Positions 52,268 through 60,738 of a stretch of DNA of 64,000 nt are shown here, piece after piece. The position numbers and the translations under genes are program-made. The stretch's first letter is position 1, and each line of letters starts with the position of its first letter. This DNA is from Streptomyces atroolivaceus (GTDB lineage: Bacteria; Actinomycetota; Actinomycetes; Streptomycetales; Streptomycetaceae): contig NZ_JNXG01000022.1 in the NCBI RefSeq assembly GCF_000717025.1, positions 12,659-76,658 of the forward strand. Reading direction: 5' to 3'. The notes beneath the pieces are model-generated. The model saw only the letters and a list, made by a program, of their open reading frames with translations, had not been told where the DNA came from and did no database searches.

Positions 52268-52290
52268 TGCGAAGCTGACGTCTTCGGCCG

Positions 52291-54036
52291 CTATCCGTCC
52301 GCCCGCGCGGTCTCCAGCAGCTCTTCGGCGTGCGCCCGGGCGGTCTCCGAGTCCTCCTGCCCGGCGAGCATCCGGGAGAGCTCCCGCACCCTGTCCTCGC
52401 CCTCCAGGACCGTGACGCCGCTCCTGGTCACCGATCCGTCCACGGTCTTCTCGACCAGCAGCTGCCGGTCGGCGAAGGCCGCCACCTGCGGCAGGTGGGT
52501 GACCACGACGACCTGGGCGGACCTGGCGAGCTTCGCCAGGCGCCGGCCGACCTCGACGGCCGCCTTGCCGCCGACGCCCGCGTCGACCTCGTCGAAGAGG
52601 TACGTCGGCACGGGGTCGGAACCCGCGAAGACCACCTCGACGGCGAGCATCACCCGGGACAGCTCACCACCCGATGCGCCCTTGGCGATCGGCCGGGGCT
52701 GCGCGCCGGGGTGGGGCGCCAGCAGGAGTTCCACCTCGTCGGCGCCGGACGGCCCGTAGAGCACGCTCCGGCCTCCGATGTCGATACCGGACTCCTCGTC
52801 CGGCGCCTCGGTCTGCCGGATGGCGAAGGACACCCGGGCGTGCGGCATCGCCAGTGACGACAGCTCCTCCGTGACGGCCGCGGCGAAGCGCGCCGCCGCC
52901 TCCGTCCGCGCGTCGGTCAGCTCCTGCCCGAGGACCGAGAGCTCGCCGCGGAGCGTGTCGCGCTCCGCCGTCAGCTCACCGATGCGGTCGTCGTCACCCT
53001 CCAGCTCGGTCAGCCGGGAGGCACCTTCCTCGGCCCAGGCGAGCACGGAGGTGATGTCCTGGCCGTACTTGCGGGTGAGCGCCGTGAGCGAGGCCCGCCG
53101 CTCCTCCACGGCGGCGAGCCGCAGCGGGTCGGCGTCCAGCTGGTCGGCGTACCCGGCGAGCTCGCCGGCGACGTCGGCGAGCAGGATCGAGATCTCCCCG
53201 ATCCGGTCGGCGAGCGCGGCCAGTGCGGGGTCGTGCGCCCGTACGGCGTCCAGGGACCGTCCGGCTGCCGCCACCACCGTGGTGGCGTCCACACCCTCCT
53301 GGTCCTCCGGATCGCCCGCGAGCGCCGCGTGGGCGAGGGCGGCGGCGGAGGCGAGCGCCTCGGCGTGGCCGAGCCGCTCGGCCTCCGCGGCGAGCTCGGT
53401 GTCCTCCCCGGGCAGCGGCTCCACGGCGGCGACCTCGTCGAGGCCGAAGCGCAGCAGATCCGCCTCCTGGGCGCGTTCCCTGGCCCGGGTGGTCAGTTCG
53501 CCGAGTTCGGTGACGACGGCGCGCAGCCGCCGGTAGGCCGCCGCGTACTTGGTGTGCGGGCCCTCGACACCCCCGCCGGCGTACCGGTCGAGCGCCTGCC
53601 GCTGCCGTGCGGGCTTGAGCAGTCCCTGCTGGTCGGTCTGGCCGTGCACGGCGACGAGTTCGTCGGCGAGCTCGGTGAGCACTCCCACGGGCACGGATCT
53701 GCCCCCGAGATGGGCCCTGGAGCGTCCTTCCGCCGAGACGGTACGGCTGATGATCAGCGCACCGTCCTCGATCTCGCCCCCGGCCTCCTCGGCTCGCACC
53801 GCCGCCGAGTCGCCGGGGGACACCGTGATCCGCCCCTCGACGACCGCGGCCTTGGCACCGACCCGCACCAGGGCGGGGTCGGCGCGCCCGCCGAGCAGCA
53901 GCCCGAGGCTCGTGACGACCATGGTCTTGCCCGCGCCGGTCTCACCCGTCACCGCGGTGAAACCGGGTGACAGCTCCACCACCGCGTCGTCGATGACTCC
54001 GAGCGATCGTATCCGCATCTCCTCCAACACGGACAT
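52291..54036 (-). CDS. recN: DNA repair protein RecN
   Basis: SMC-like ATPase of 581 residues acting in double-strand-break repair. Walker A is VTGETGAGKTMVVTSLGLLL near residues 31-50. A long coiled-coil region follows (about 170-400, EADLLRFGLDEV to LRGELSVLGQELTDARTEA). The C-terminal half has the signature KGASGGELSRVMLAVE and Walker B YLFDEVDAGVGGKAA. ATG at 54036 gives MSVLEEMRIRS; the in-frame ATG at 54018, with GGAGG before it, is an alternative. It belongs to the tlyA-nadK-recN run. Confidence 0.95.
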   Translation of the reverse strand: MSVLEEMRIRSLGVIDDAVVELSPGFTAVTGETGAGKTMVVTSLGLLLGGRADPALVRVGAKAAVVEGRITVSPGDSAAVRAEEAGGEIEDGALIISRTVSAEGRSRAHLGGRSVPVGVLTELADELVAVHGQTDQQGLLKPARQRQALDRYAGGGVEGPHTKYAAAYRRLRAVVTELGELTTRARERAQEADLLRFGLDEVAAVEPLPGEDTELAAEAERLGHAEALASAAALAHAALAGDPEDQEGVDATTVVAAAGRSLDAVRAHDPALAALADRIGEISILLADVAGELAGYADQLDADPLRLAAVEERRASLTALTRKYGQDITSVLAWAEEGASRLTELEGDDDRIGELTAERDTLRGELSVLGQELTDARTEAAARFAAAVTEELSSLAMPHARVSFAIRQTEAPDEESGIDIGGRSVLYGPSGADEVELLLAPHPGAQPRPIAKGASGGELSRVMLAVEVVFAGSDPVPTYLFDEVDAGVGGKAAVEVGRRLAKLARSAQVVVVTHLPQVAAFADRQLLVEKTVDGSVTRSGVTVLEGEDRVRELSRMLAGQEDSETARAHAEELLETARADG

Positions 54037-54119
54037 GACCTTACGAGGTCCGGGAGCCCGTGTGCGACGGACCCCGGTGCCGGATTCACTCACGCGGGTG
54101 TGAGCAGCGGTCCCGGCAA

Positions 54120-55043
54120 TCAGTGCGGAGCGCCCCGCCAGCCCTGGACGGGCAGCGCGAACTTGGCCACCAGCCGGTCGGTGAACGACGCCTGGTGCAA
54201 CCGCGCGAGCCGTACGGGCACGGCCCCGCGCCGCACCTCCACCCTGGCCCCTGCGGGCAGCTCGACGGTCCGGCGCCCGTCGCACCACAGCACCCCGTGC
54301 GGGGTGTGCGGCTGGACCTCCACGGCGAGCACGGAGTCGGGCGAGGTCACCAGCGGCTTCGCGAACAGCGCGTGGGCACTGATCGGCACCATGAGCAGGG
54401 CCTCGACCTCCGGCCAGACGACGGGGCCGCCTGCCGAGAAGGCGTACGCGGTCGACCCGGTCGGGGTGGCACAGACGATCCCGTCGCATCCGAAGCCGGT
54501 CACCGGCCGGCCGTCGATCTCCAGGACCACTTCGAGCATCCGGTCGGGCGAGACCTTCTGGACGGCGGCCTCGTTGAGTGCCCAGTCGGTGTGCACGATG
54601 TCACCGTTGCTGTGCACGAGGACGTCGAGCGTCATCCGCTCCTCGACCTGGTACGCCCGGGTGACGACCCGGTCGACAACCTGGTCCAGGTCGTCACGCT
54701 CGGCCTCGGCGAGGAAGCCGACCCGTCCGAGGTTGACACCGAGCATCGGTACGCCGGAGGCGCGGGAGATCTCGGCGCCGCGCAGCAGCGTCCCGTCCCC
54801 TCCGAGCACGATCAGCAGTTCGCAGCCGTCCACGGCCGCCGGGGTCGCGTCGGTGACCGTCACCACGGACTGTGGCAGCGGCAGGTCCTCGGCCTCCACG
54901 GCCAGCACCCGGACGCCCAGGCCGTTCCGCAGCAGGCCCTGGACCACGAGCTCGGCGCTGCGGATCGCGGCCGGACGGCCGGTGTGCGCCAGCAGGAAGA
55001 CGGTGCGTTCCGCGTTCCCTGATTGTGCCGCATGCGTCGTCAA
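54120..55043 (-). CDS. nadK: NAD kinase, TTG start
   Basis: Makes NADP from NAD and ATP. The 307-residue protein has the LIVLGGDGTLLRGAEISRAS motif, GVNLGRVGFLAE, and GFGCDGIVCATPTGSTAYAF with the family Gly-rich loop. The start is TTG at 55043, overlapping the tlyA stop as TTGA; no ATG or GTG is available in frame near the family N-terminus. The message is thus coupled to tlyA. The gap to recN is 83 bases. Confidence 0.95.
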   Translation of the reverse strand: MTTHAAQSGNAERTVFLLAHTGRPAAIRSAELVVQGLLRNGLGVRVLAVEAEDLPLPQSVVTVTDATPAAVDGCELLIVLGGDGTLLRGAEISRASGVPMLGVNLGRVGFLAEAERDDLDQVVDRVVTRAYQVEERMTLDVLVHSNGDIVHTDWALNEAAVQKVSPDRMLEVVLEIDGRPVTGFGCDGIVCATPTGSTAYAFSAGGPVVWPEVEALLMVPISAHALFAKPLVTSPDSVLAVEVQPHTPHGVLWCDGRRTVELPAGARVEVRRGAVPVRLARLHQASFTDRLVAKFALPVQGWRGAPH

Positions 55044-55855
55044 CGGGGCCCCTCCGCCACTGCACGGTCGACATCCGCGGGATCCAGCTCAGGTGCGCCG
55101 GCCCGCAGCCACAGAAAGTACTCGACATTTCCCGACGGGCCGGGCAGCGGGCTCGCCGTGACCCCCTGGACGCCGAGGCCCAGCAGACCGGCCCGGCGCG
55201 CCACCTCCCGCACGGCTTCGGCCCGCAGCTCGGGGCTGCGGACCACACCGCCGCTGCCGAGGCGCTCCTTGCCCACCTCGAACTGCGGCTTGACCATGAG
55301 CACCAGGTCGGCGTCGGGGGCGGCGCAGCGCGCGAGGGCGGGCAGCACCAGTCCGAGCGGGATGAACGACAGGTCGCCCACCACCAGGTCGACCTCCTCC
55401 CCGTCGATCTGCTCCACCGTCAGTTCTCGTACGTTGGTACGGTCCTTGACGGTGACGCGTTCATCGGACTGCAGGGACCAGGCGAGCTGCCCGTAGCCCA
55501 CGTCCACGGCCACGACGTGGCCGGCGCCGGCCCGCAGCAGCACATCGGTGAAGCCGCCGGTCGAGGCACCGGCGTCCAGTGCCCGCCGCCCCTCGACCTT
55601 CAGTCCCAGGGGTGCGAAGGCGGCGAGGGCGCCCGCGAGTTTGTGCCCGCCGCGCGAGACGTACTCGGGATCGTCGTCGTCCTTCACCACGACGACGGCC
55701 GCGCTGGTCTCGACCTGGGTCGCGGGCTTGGTCGCCGTGTTCCCGCCGACCGTCACCCGCCCCGCCGCGATCAGCTGGCTCGCGTGTTCGCGCGAGCGGG
55801 CGAGCTTGCGGCGTACCAGCTCGGCGTCGAGGCGGCGACGTGCCACTCCTGCCAC
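55040..55855 (-). CDS. tlyA: TlyA-family rRNA 2'-O-methyltransferase
   Basis: Methylates 16S and 23S rRNA; loss of this protein gives capreomycin resistance in mycobacteria. The 271-residue protein has an N-terminal S4 domain (RLDAELVRRKLARSREHASQ) and a Rossmann methyltransferase with ALDAGASTGGFTDVLLRAGA (SAM loop) and DLVVGDLSFIPLGLVLPAL. GTG at 55855 has AGGAG about 11 bases upstream. It lies directly upstream of nadK with a TTGA overlap. Confidence 0.95.
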   Translation of the reverse strand: MAGVARRRLDAELVRRKLARSREHASQLIAAGRVTVGGNTATKPATQVETSAAVVVVKDDDDPEYVSRGGHKLAGALAAFAPLGLKVEGRRALDAGASTGGFTDVLLRAGAGHVVAVDVGYGQLAWSLQSDERVTVKDRTNVRELTVEQIDGEEVDLVVGDLSFIPLGLVLPALARCAAPDADLVLMVKPQFEVGKERLGSGGVVRSPELRAEAVREVARRAGLLGLGVQGVTASPLPGPSGNVEYFLWLRAGAPELDPADVDRAVAEGPR

Positions 55856-55862
55856 GTTCGGT

Positions 55863-56168
55863 TCAGCTCCTGTGGTCGTGCGCGGGCGTCGGTACGGGTG
55901 CGGGCCGTGCGTCCAGCGCGGTCAGTTCGTCGCGCAGCCCACGGTGTACATCCTCGTACACCTCGGTGTGGCCGTCCGCCGCGAGGTGGTCGGCGTCGGC
56001 CAGCCGCTCCAGCCGCGCGTCGACACCGGCGTGCCCGGTCGGGGTGCGCGCGACACCGAGGGGCGCGGGCGGGACGGGGTCGAAGGAGGGCGCGGGTGGC
56101 GCGGCGGGCGCTGCCGCGGCCGCCTCGCCCCCCTGCGCCGTGTCCGGCCCCGGCATCCAGTCGCTCAT
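55863..56168 (-). CDS. small acidic hypothetical protein upstream of tlyA
   Basis: A 101-residue protein, Pro/Ala-rich for its first half, then a helical stretch GVDARLERLADADHLAADGH and VYEDVHRGLRDELTALDAR. It ends seven bases before tlyA, so it is probably the first gene of that operon. Streptomyces relatives in the same place are known to me only as hypothetical. No function is proposed. Confidence 0.75.
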   Translation of the reverse strand: MSDWMPGPDTAQGGEAAAAAPAAPPAPSFDPVPPAPLGVARTPTGHAGVDARLERLADADHLAADGHTEVYEDVHRGLRDELTALDARPAPVPTPAHDHRS

Positions 56169-56210
56169 GCGGGAACGCTACCCCGAAGGGCCGGTGTACC
56201 GTCGGTGACG

Positions 56211-56558
56211 ATGGCGACCATGGCGGAGTGCCGCAGCGCACTCGACACACTTTCCGGCAATCTGGCGGGGGCGGACGGCGACGTACGCCGTGCCGCCGAC
56301 CTCGACCGCTCGTTGAGCTGCCACATCAGGGATCTCGACGTGACCTTCACCGGACGGCTGACGAACGGCCGGATCCAGGTGCTCGACACGCACGAGGGCC
56401 CGCCCAGGGAGAAGGCCGAGATCCGGCTGGCGATGACCGGGGACGACCTCGTCGCCATGGTCGACGGCGAGCTGAACTTCGCGAAGGCCTGGGCGTCGGG
56501 CCGGGTGCGGCTGGAGGCGGGCTTCCGCGATCTGCTGAAGCTCAAGTCCATGCTGTGA
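56211..56558 (+). CDS. SCP2 sterol-binding-domain protein
   Basis: A 115-residue single-domain protein of the SCP2 lipid-binding fold. RSLSCHIRDLDVTFTGRLTN and AEIRLAMTGDDLVAMVDGEL precede LNFAKAWASGRVRLEAGFRD, the hydrophobic-pocket region. It may bind lipids or act as a small carrier; catalysis is not expected. The ATG at 56211 has no strong ribosome site; an in-frame GTG at 56205 and ATG at 56220 are alternatives. It is divergent from the 101-residue gene and convergent with the iron importer. Confidence 0.85.
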   Translation: MATMAECRSALDTLSGNLAGADGDVRRAADLDRSLSCHIRDLDVTFTGRLTNGRIQVLDTHEGPPREKAEIRLAMTGDDLVAMVDGELNFAKAWASGRVRLEAGFRDLLKLKSML

Positions 56559-56570
56559 CGTACGGCGGCC

Positions 56571-57374
56571 TCAGACGGAGGCCTCCGTGCGCTTCCTCCG
56601 GGCGGCGGGGACGACGAGCGGTGTTCCCGTCTCTGGGTCGTCGATCACCTGGCACCGCATGCCGAAGACGTCCTCGACGAGCTGCGCGGTGACGATGTCG
56701 CCGGGCGCGCCCTCGGCGATGATCGCGCCCTCGCGCATGGCGATGAGGTGGGTGGCGTACCGGGCGGCGTGGTTGAGGTCGTGCAGCACCGCGACGAGCG
56801 TGCGGCCCTGCGTCTCGTGCAGCTCCGCGCAGAGGTCGAGCACGTCGATCTGATGCTGGATGTCGAGATACGTCGTCGGCTCGTCCAGCAGCAGCAGAGG
56901 GGTCTGCTGGGCGAGGGCCATGGCGATCCAGACCCGCTGGCGCTGGCCGCCGGACAGTTCGTCGACGTAGCGGTCGGCGAGCCCGCCGACGCCGGTCGAC
57001 TCCATGGACTCCTTCACGATCCGCTCGTCCTCGGGCGACCACTGGCGCAGGAGCCCCTGGTGGGGGTAGCGGCCGCGCGAGACGAGGTCGGCGACGGTGA
57101 TGCCGTCCGGGGCGATGGAGGACTGGGGCAGCAGGCCCAGGGTCCTGGCGACCTTCTTCGCGGGCATCCGGTGGATGGACTGCCCGTCCAGCAGGACGTC
57201 GCCGGCGTTCGGCCTCAGCATCCTGGAGAGGGCACGCAGCAGAGTCGACTTACCGCAGGCGTTGGGGCCGACGATGACCGTGAAGGAGTGGTCGGGGATC
57301 TCGACCGAGAGGTTCTCGGCGATGATCCGCTGGTCGTAGCCGAGGGTCACCGAGTCGGCGGTGAGGCGCTGCAT
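56571..57374 (-). CDS. iron-siderophore ABC transporter ATP-binding protein
   Basis: FepC-type ATPase of 267 residues. Walker [10 protein letters not shown], the signature LSGGQRQRV and Walker [12 protein letters not shown] are intact, and the switch His is in [12 protein letters not shown]. It pairs with the two FecCD permeases upstream. ATG at 57374 is chosen for the GGGAG seven bases before it and for coding bias. An ATG at 57434 overlaps the permease stop (ATGA) and would add 20 poorly biased residues; it could be real. Confidence 0.93.
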   Translation of the reverse strand: MQRLTADSVTLGYDQRIIAENLSVEIPDHSFTVIVGPNACGKSTLLRALSRMLRPNAGDVLLDGQSIHRMPAKKVARTLGLLPQSSIAPDGITVADLVSRGRYPHQGLLRQWSPEDERIVKESMESTGVGGLADRYVDELSGGQRQRVWIAMALAQQTPLLLLDEPTTYLDIQHQIDVLDLCAELHETQGRTLVAVLHDLNHAARYATHLIAMREGAIIAEGAPGDIVTAQLVEDVFGMRCQVIDDPETGTPLVVPAARRKRTEASV

Positions 57375-57430
57375 GGTCGTACTCCCGGAATCTGTGGAGA
57401 TGGTCTGCGAGGTGCCCGGCCTACCCGGCT

Positions 57431-58489
57431 TCATATGCGTCCCGCCCTGCGCTCGGACACCAGGAGCCACAGCAGGTAGCAGCCGCCGAGCACGCCGGTG
57501 ACGACGCCCACCGGGAGCTGGCGGTCCCCGAAGGCGTTCATGGCGGTCCAGTCGGCGACGAGGAGCAGGGCCGCACCCGTGGCGGCCGCGGCTGCCAGGT
57601 TGGGGCCGGGTGCGCGGGTGAGGCGGCGGGCGACCTGCGGAGCGCTGAGCGATACGAAGACGATCGGTCCGGCGGCGGCGGTGGCGACGGCGACGAGCAG
57701 CACGGCGCAGCTCAGCAGGACGAGCCGGGTGCGTTCCACCCGCACGCCCAGGGCGTGGGCGGCGTCGTCGCCCATCTCGATCATGCGCAGCGCCCGTCCC
57801 TGGCCGAGGACCAGGGGGATCAGGACGCAGCAGACCGCGAGCAGCGGCCAGACCTGGGACCAGTCCCGGCCGTCCAACGAGCCGGTCATCCACACGACGG
57901 CTCGGGTGGCGTCGACGAGATCGGCCTTGGTGATCAGGTAGTGGATGGCCGCGGTGAGCATCGCGGCGGCGCCGATGCCGACGAGGACGAGCCGGTAGCC
58001 GTGCACCCCGCGCTTCCAGGCCAGCAGGTACACGGCGGCACCCGTCAGCAGGCCCCCGCCGACGGCGCCCGCCGCCACCTCGGCGGGACCGCCGCCGAAG
58101 AGCACGATGACGGTGAGGGCGCCGACCGCGGAGCCCTGGCCGAAGCCGAGCACGTCGGGACTGCCGAGCGGATTGCGGGAGACGCTCTGGAAGACGGCGC
58201 CGCCGACACCGAGCGCGGCGCCCACGAGGAGCCCGACCAGCACCCTGGGCAGCCGCAGTTCGGTGACGATGAACTCCTGCTGGAAGGTGCCGTTGCCGAA
58301 CAGCGTGGTGACGACCTGACCGGGTGACATGGAGTAGTCGCCGCTGCCGATCAGCACCACGGCGGCGAAGGCCGCGGCGGCGACGAGCAGCGCGATCACG
58401 GTGAACGCGCGCGCGTCCACCCGGAACGAGAGCCCGCCGGCGGTCCGCACGGCGTGGACCGTCCTCGTGGTGTCCTGCGGGGGCTTCAC
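57431..58489 (-). CDS. iron-siderophore ABC permease (FecCD family)
   Basis: Membrane permease of 352 residues with about nine to ten helices. LRLPRVLVGLLVGAALGVGG, SVSRNPLGSPDVLGFGQGSA and EMGDDAAHALGVRVERTRLV are the family signatures; AAAGPIVFVSLSAPQVARRL contacts the ATPase. GTG overlaps the upstream permease stop as GTGA. It forms a heterodimer with the gene at 58486. Confidence 0.93.
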   Translation of the reverse strand: MKPPQDTTRTVHAVRTAGGLSFRVDARAFTVIALLVAAAAFAAVVLIGSGDYSMSPGQVVTTLFGNGTFQQEFIVTELRLPRVLVGLLVGAALGVGGAVFQSVSRNPLGSPDVLGFGQGSAVGALTVIVLFGGGPAEVAAGAVGGGLLTGAAVYLLAWKRGVHGYRLVLVGIGAAAMLTAAIHYLITKADLVDATRAVVWMTGSLDGRDWSQVWPLLAVCCVLIPLVLGQGRALRMIEMGDDAAHALGVRVERTRLVLLSCAVLLVAVATAAAGPIVFVSLSAPQVARRLTRAPGPNLAAAAATGAALLLVADWTAMNAFGDRQLPVGVVTGVLGGCYLLWLLVSERRAGRI

Positions 58490-59547
58490 AGCTGGGCCAT
58501 CCTCTTGCGCCGTACGAGATGGATGAAGACGGGCCCGCCCAGCAGCGCCGTGACGATGCCCACCTGAAGTTCGGAGGGGCGGGCGATGACCCTGCCCACC
58601 ACGTCCGCGCCCAGCAGCAGCACGGGTGCGAGCACGGCCGCGTAGGGCAGGATCCACCGCATGTCCGGGCCGGTGATGGTGCGGACCAGGTGCGGGATCA
58701 TCAGCCCGATGAAGACGATCGGCCCGCAGGCGGCGGTCGCCGCCCCGCAGAGCAGGGTGACGGCCACCATCGCGAGGACGCGGGTGCGGGTCAGGTGCGC
58801 GCCGAGCGCCTTGGCCGTGTCGTCGCCCATCTCCAGCGCGTTGAGCGGCCTGGCTATGACCAGGGCGAGCAGCACCCCGAGCGCGATGAACGGCCACACC
58901 TTGCCGACGGTCTCCGGGTTCGCCGAGGCCAGCGACCCCACGGTCCAGAAGCGCAGCCGGTCGAGCGCCGCCGAGTCCAGCAGTTGTACGGCGTTGACGT
59001 AGCCGAACAGCGCCGCGGTGACCGCAGTGCCGGCGAGGGCCAGCCGTACGGGGTTCGAGGACCGGCTGCCGCCGAGCAGGTACACCGCCACGGAGACGAT
59101 CGCGGCGCCGCCGAACGCGAACCAGACGTATCCGGTCAGCGAGGTGACGCCGAGGAAGGTGATGGCCGAGACGACGGCCGCCGCCGCGCCCGCGTTGACA
59201 CCCAGCAGACCGGGCTCGGCGAGCGGGTTGCGGGTCAGCGCCTGCATCACGGCGCCGGCCAGGCCCAGGGCGGCACCGACGATCAGCCCCAGCACGGTGC
59301 GCGGGACCCGCACGTCCCGTACGAGGACGTCACCGCTGGTGCCCGAGTAGTGGGCCAGTCCGTGCCACACGTCGGACAGCGGGAGGGCCTTGGCGCCGAT
59401 CGCGATACTCGCGAGGCACACCAGCACCAGCACACCCACGGCGACCAGCAGGCCCGCGGCGCGTACCGCGTGGCGCCCGGCGCGCGTGCCTGTGTCCGGC
59501 GTGGCTGGGGGGCCGGAACTCGATTCGGGGGGACTCTCTACCAACAC
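58486..59547 (-). CDS. iron-siderophore ABC permease (FecCD family), first gene
   Basis: Permease of 353 residues, with a ~30-residue cytoplasmic start and then the FecCD core: VRVPRTVLGLIVGAALGLAG, ALTRNPLAEPGLLGVNAGAA, EMGDDTAKALGAHLTRTRVL and CGPIVFIGLMIPHLVRTITG. GTG at 59547 has no Shine-Dalgarno but a -10-like box ends six bases before it, so the message may be leaderless. An iron box lies over that promoter. No binding-protein gene lies beside the operon, which is unusual. Confidence 0.92.
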   Translation of the reverse strand: MLVESPPESSSGPPATPDTGTRAGRHAVRAAGLLVAVGVLVLVCLASIAIGAKALPLSDVWHGLAHYSGTSGDVLVRDVRVPRTVLGLIVGAALGLAGAVMQALTRNPLAEPGLLGVNAGAAAAVVSAITFLGVTSLTGYVWFAFGGAAIVSVAVYLLGGSRSSNPVRLALAGTAVTAALFGYVNAVQLLDSAALDRLRFWTVGSLASANPETVGKVWPFIALGVLLALVIARPLNALEMGDDTAKALGAHLTRTRVLAMVAVTLLCGAATAACGPIVFIGLMIPHLVRTITGPDMRWILPYAAVLAPVLLLGADVVGRVIARPSELQVGIVTALLGGPVFIHLVRRKRMAQL

Positions 59548-59581
59548 CTGGTTAGGTTAGCCTATCCTCCTATCTCCTCAA
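59548..59581 (-). promoter_or_regulatory. probable leaderless promoter of the iron importer
   Basis: On the minus strand TTGAGG (59581-59576), a 16-base spacer and TAACCT (59559-59554) precede GTG 59547 by six bases, so transcription would begin at or next to the start codon. The iron box at 59552-59570 covers the -10. Confidence 0.55.
59552..59570. promoter_or_regulatory. iron box (DmdR1/IdeR-type operator)
   Basis: TTAGGTTAGCCTATCCTCC matches the remembered DtxR-family consensus TTAGGTTAGSCTAACCTAA at 16 of 19 positions, best in the left half. It overlaps the importer promoter, so iron-loaded repressor would switch the operon off. Confidence 0.8.
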
Positions 59582-59638
59582 CTCCCCCGTACCGCATACG
59601 GTCCCGCGGGCCGGACGCCCGGTCCTCGGTCCGGAGCT

Positions 59639-60667
59639 CTACAGATCCAGTACGGCCAGGGCCTTCGCAGCGTCCAGCCGGCACGAGCCCTCCCCGGCCT
59701 GCGTCCACGCCGCCCCGCACAGGGCACGCAGCGCGTCGATCGCGTCGCCGCCACCCTCGAGCACGAGTGCGTCCCCGCGGACGACGGCAGTCCAGCCACC
59801 GCAGCGGATCCCGCCGCTCTCCTCCGACACCTCGGGCTGACCGCTGAGCAGCCCCCGCAGGTCCCGGTCCACGTACGTCGGGCGGTACTTGGGTTCGGCC
59901 GCGATGAGCTGCGCCGCGTCGGTCACCCCGGTCAGGACCAGCAGCGAGTCCACACCGCCGTTGAACGCGCCCTCGATGTCCGTGTCCAGCCGGTCCCCGA
60001 CGACCAGCGGCCGCTTCGCTCCGGTCCGCAGCACGGTCTCGCGGTGCATCGGCGGCAGCGGCTTGCCCGCCACCTGGGGCTCTGCACCGGTCGCGATCCG
60101 TACGACCTCCACCGCCGCGCCGTTCCCCGGCGCGATACCCCGGGCGCCCGGGATCGTCAGGTCCGTGTTGGACGCGAACCACACCGCACCTCGCGAGATC
60201 GCGTACGCAGCCTCGGCGAACCGGCCCCAGGCGAGATCGGGCCCGCCGAACCCCTGTGCCACCGCTACCGGATCGTCGTCCGCCGACTCGACGGGCACCA
60301 GCCCGCGCTCCCGCAGCGCGACCCGCAGCCCTTCACCGCCGACCACGAGCACCCTGGCCCCGGACGGCAGCTGATCGGCCATCAGCCGGGCCACCGCCTG
60401 TGCCGACGTGATCACATCAGCAGGATCGGCCGGCACCCCGAGCTCCGTCAGGTGCTCGGCCACCGCGTCCGGCGTACGCAGCGCGTTGTTCGTCACGTAC
60501 GCCAGATGCATCCCGCCCGCGCGTGCCCTGCTCAGCGACTCGACGGCGTGGACGATCGCGTGCCCGCCCGCGTACACCACCCCGTCGAGATCGAGCAGGG
60601 CCGTGTCGTACGCCTCGCTCAGCGCCGCGCTGCTCCCGAGCGGCCGGGACCTGTACTGCTGACTCAT
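59639..60667 (-). CDS. HAD-IIA family hydrolase
   Basis: Phosphatase of the NagD/p-nitrophenyl-phosphatase-like class, 342 residues. Motif I is LLDLDGVVYAGG, motif II the T of YVTNNALRT, and motif IV VVGDRLDTDIEGAFNGGVDS. A C2-type cap lies between. A C-terminal ~80-residue extension (IRCGGWTAVVRGDALVLEGG) resembles an SCP2-like add-on. ATG at 60667 has GAGGAG nine bases upstream. It is divergent from the DUF1015 gene. Substrate unknown. Confidence 0.9.
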   Translation of the reverse strand: MSQQYRSRPLGSSAALSEAYDTALLDLDGVVYAGGHAIVHAVESLSRARAGGMHLAYVTNNALRTPDAVAEHLTELGVPADPADVITSAQAVARLMADQLPSGARVLVVGGEGLRVALRERGLVPVESADDDPVAVAQGFGGPDLAWGRFAEAAYAISRGAVWFASNTDLTIPGARGIAPGNGAAVEVVRIATGAEPQVAGKPLPPMHRETVLRTGAKRPLVVGDRLDTDIEGAFNGGVDSLLVLTGVTDAAQLIAAEPKYRPTYVDRDLRGLLSGQPEVSEESGGIRCGGWTAVVRGDALVLEGGGDAIDALRALCGAAWTQAGEGSCRLDAAKALAVLDL

Positions 60668-60738
60668 ATGCCTGCGCTCCTCTGTCCATCCTCTCCCCCG
60701 ATCATCGCGCATCGCGGGAGCGCACATACGATGCCCGG

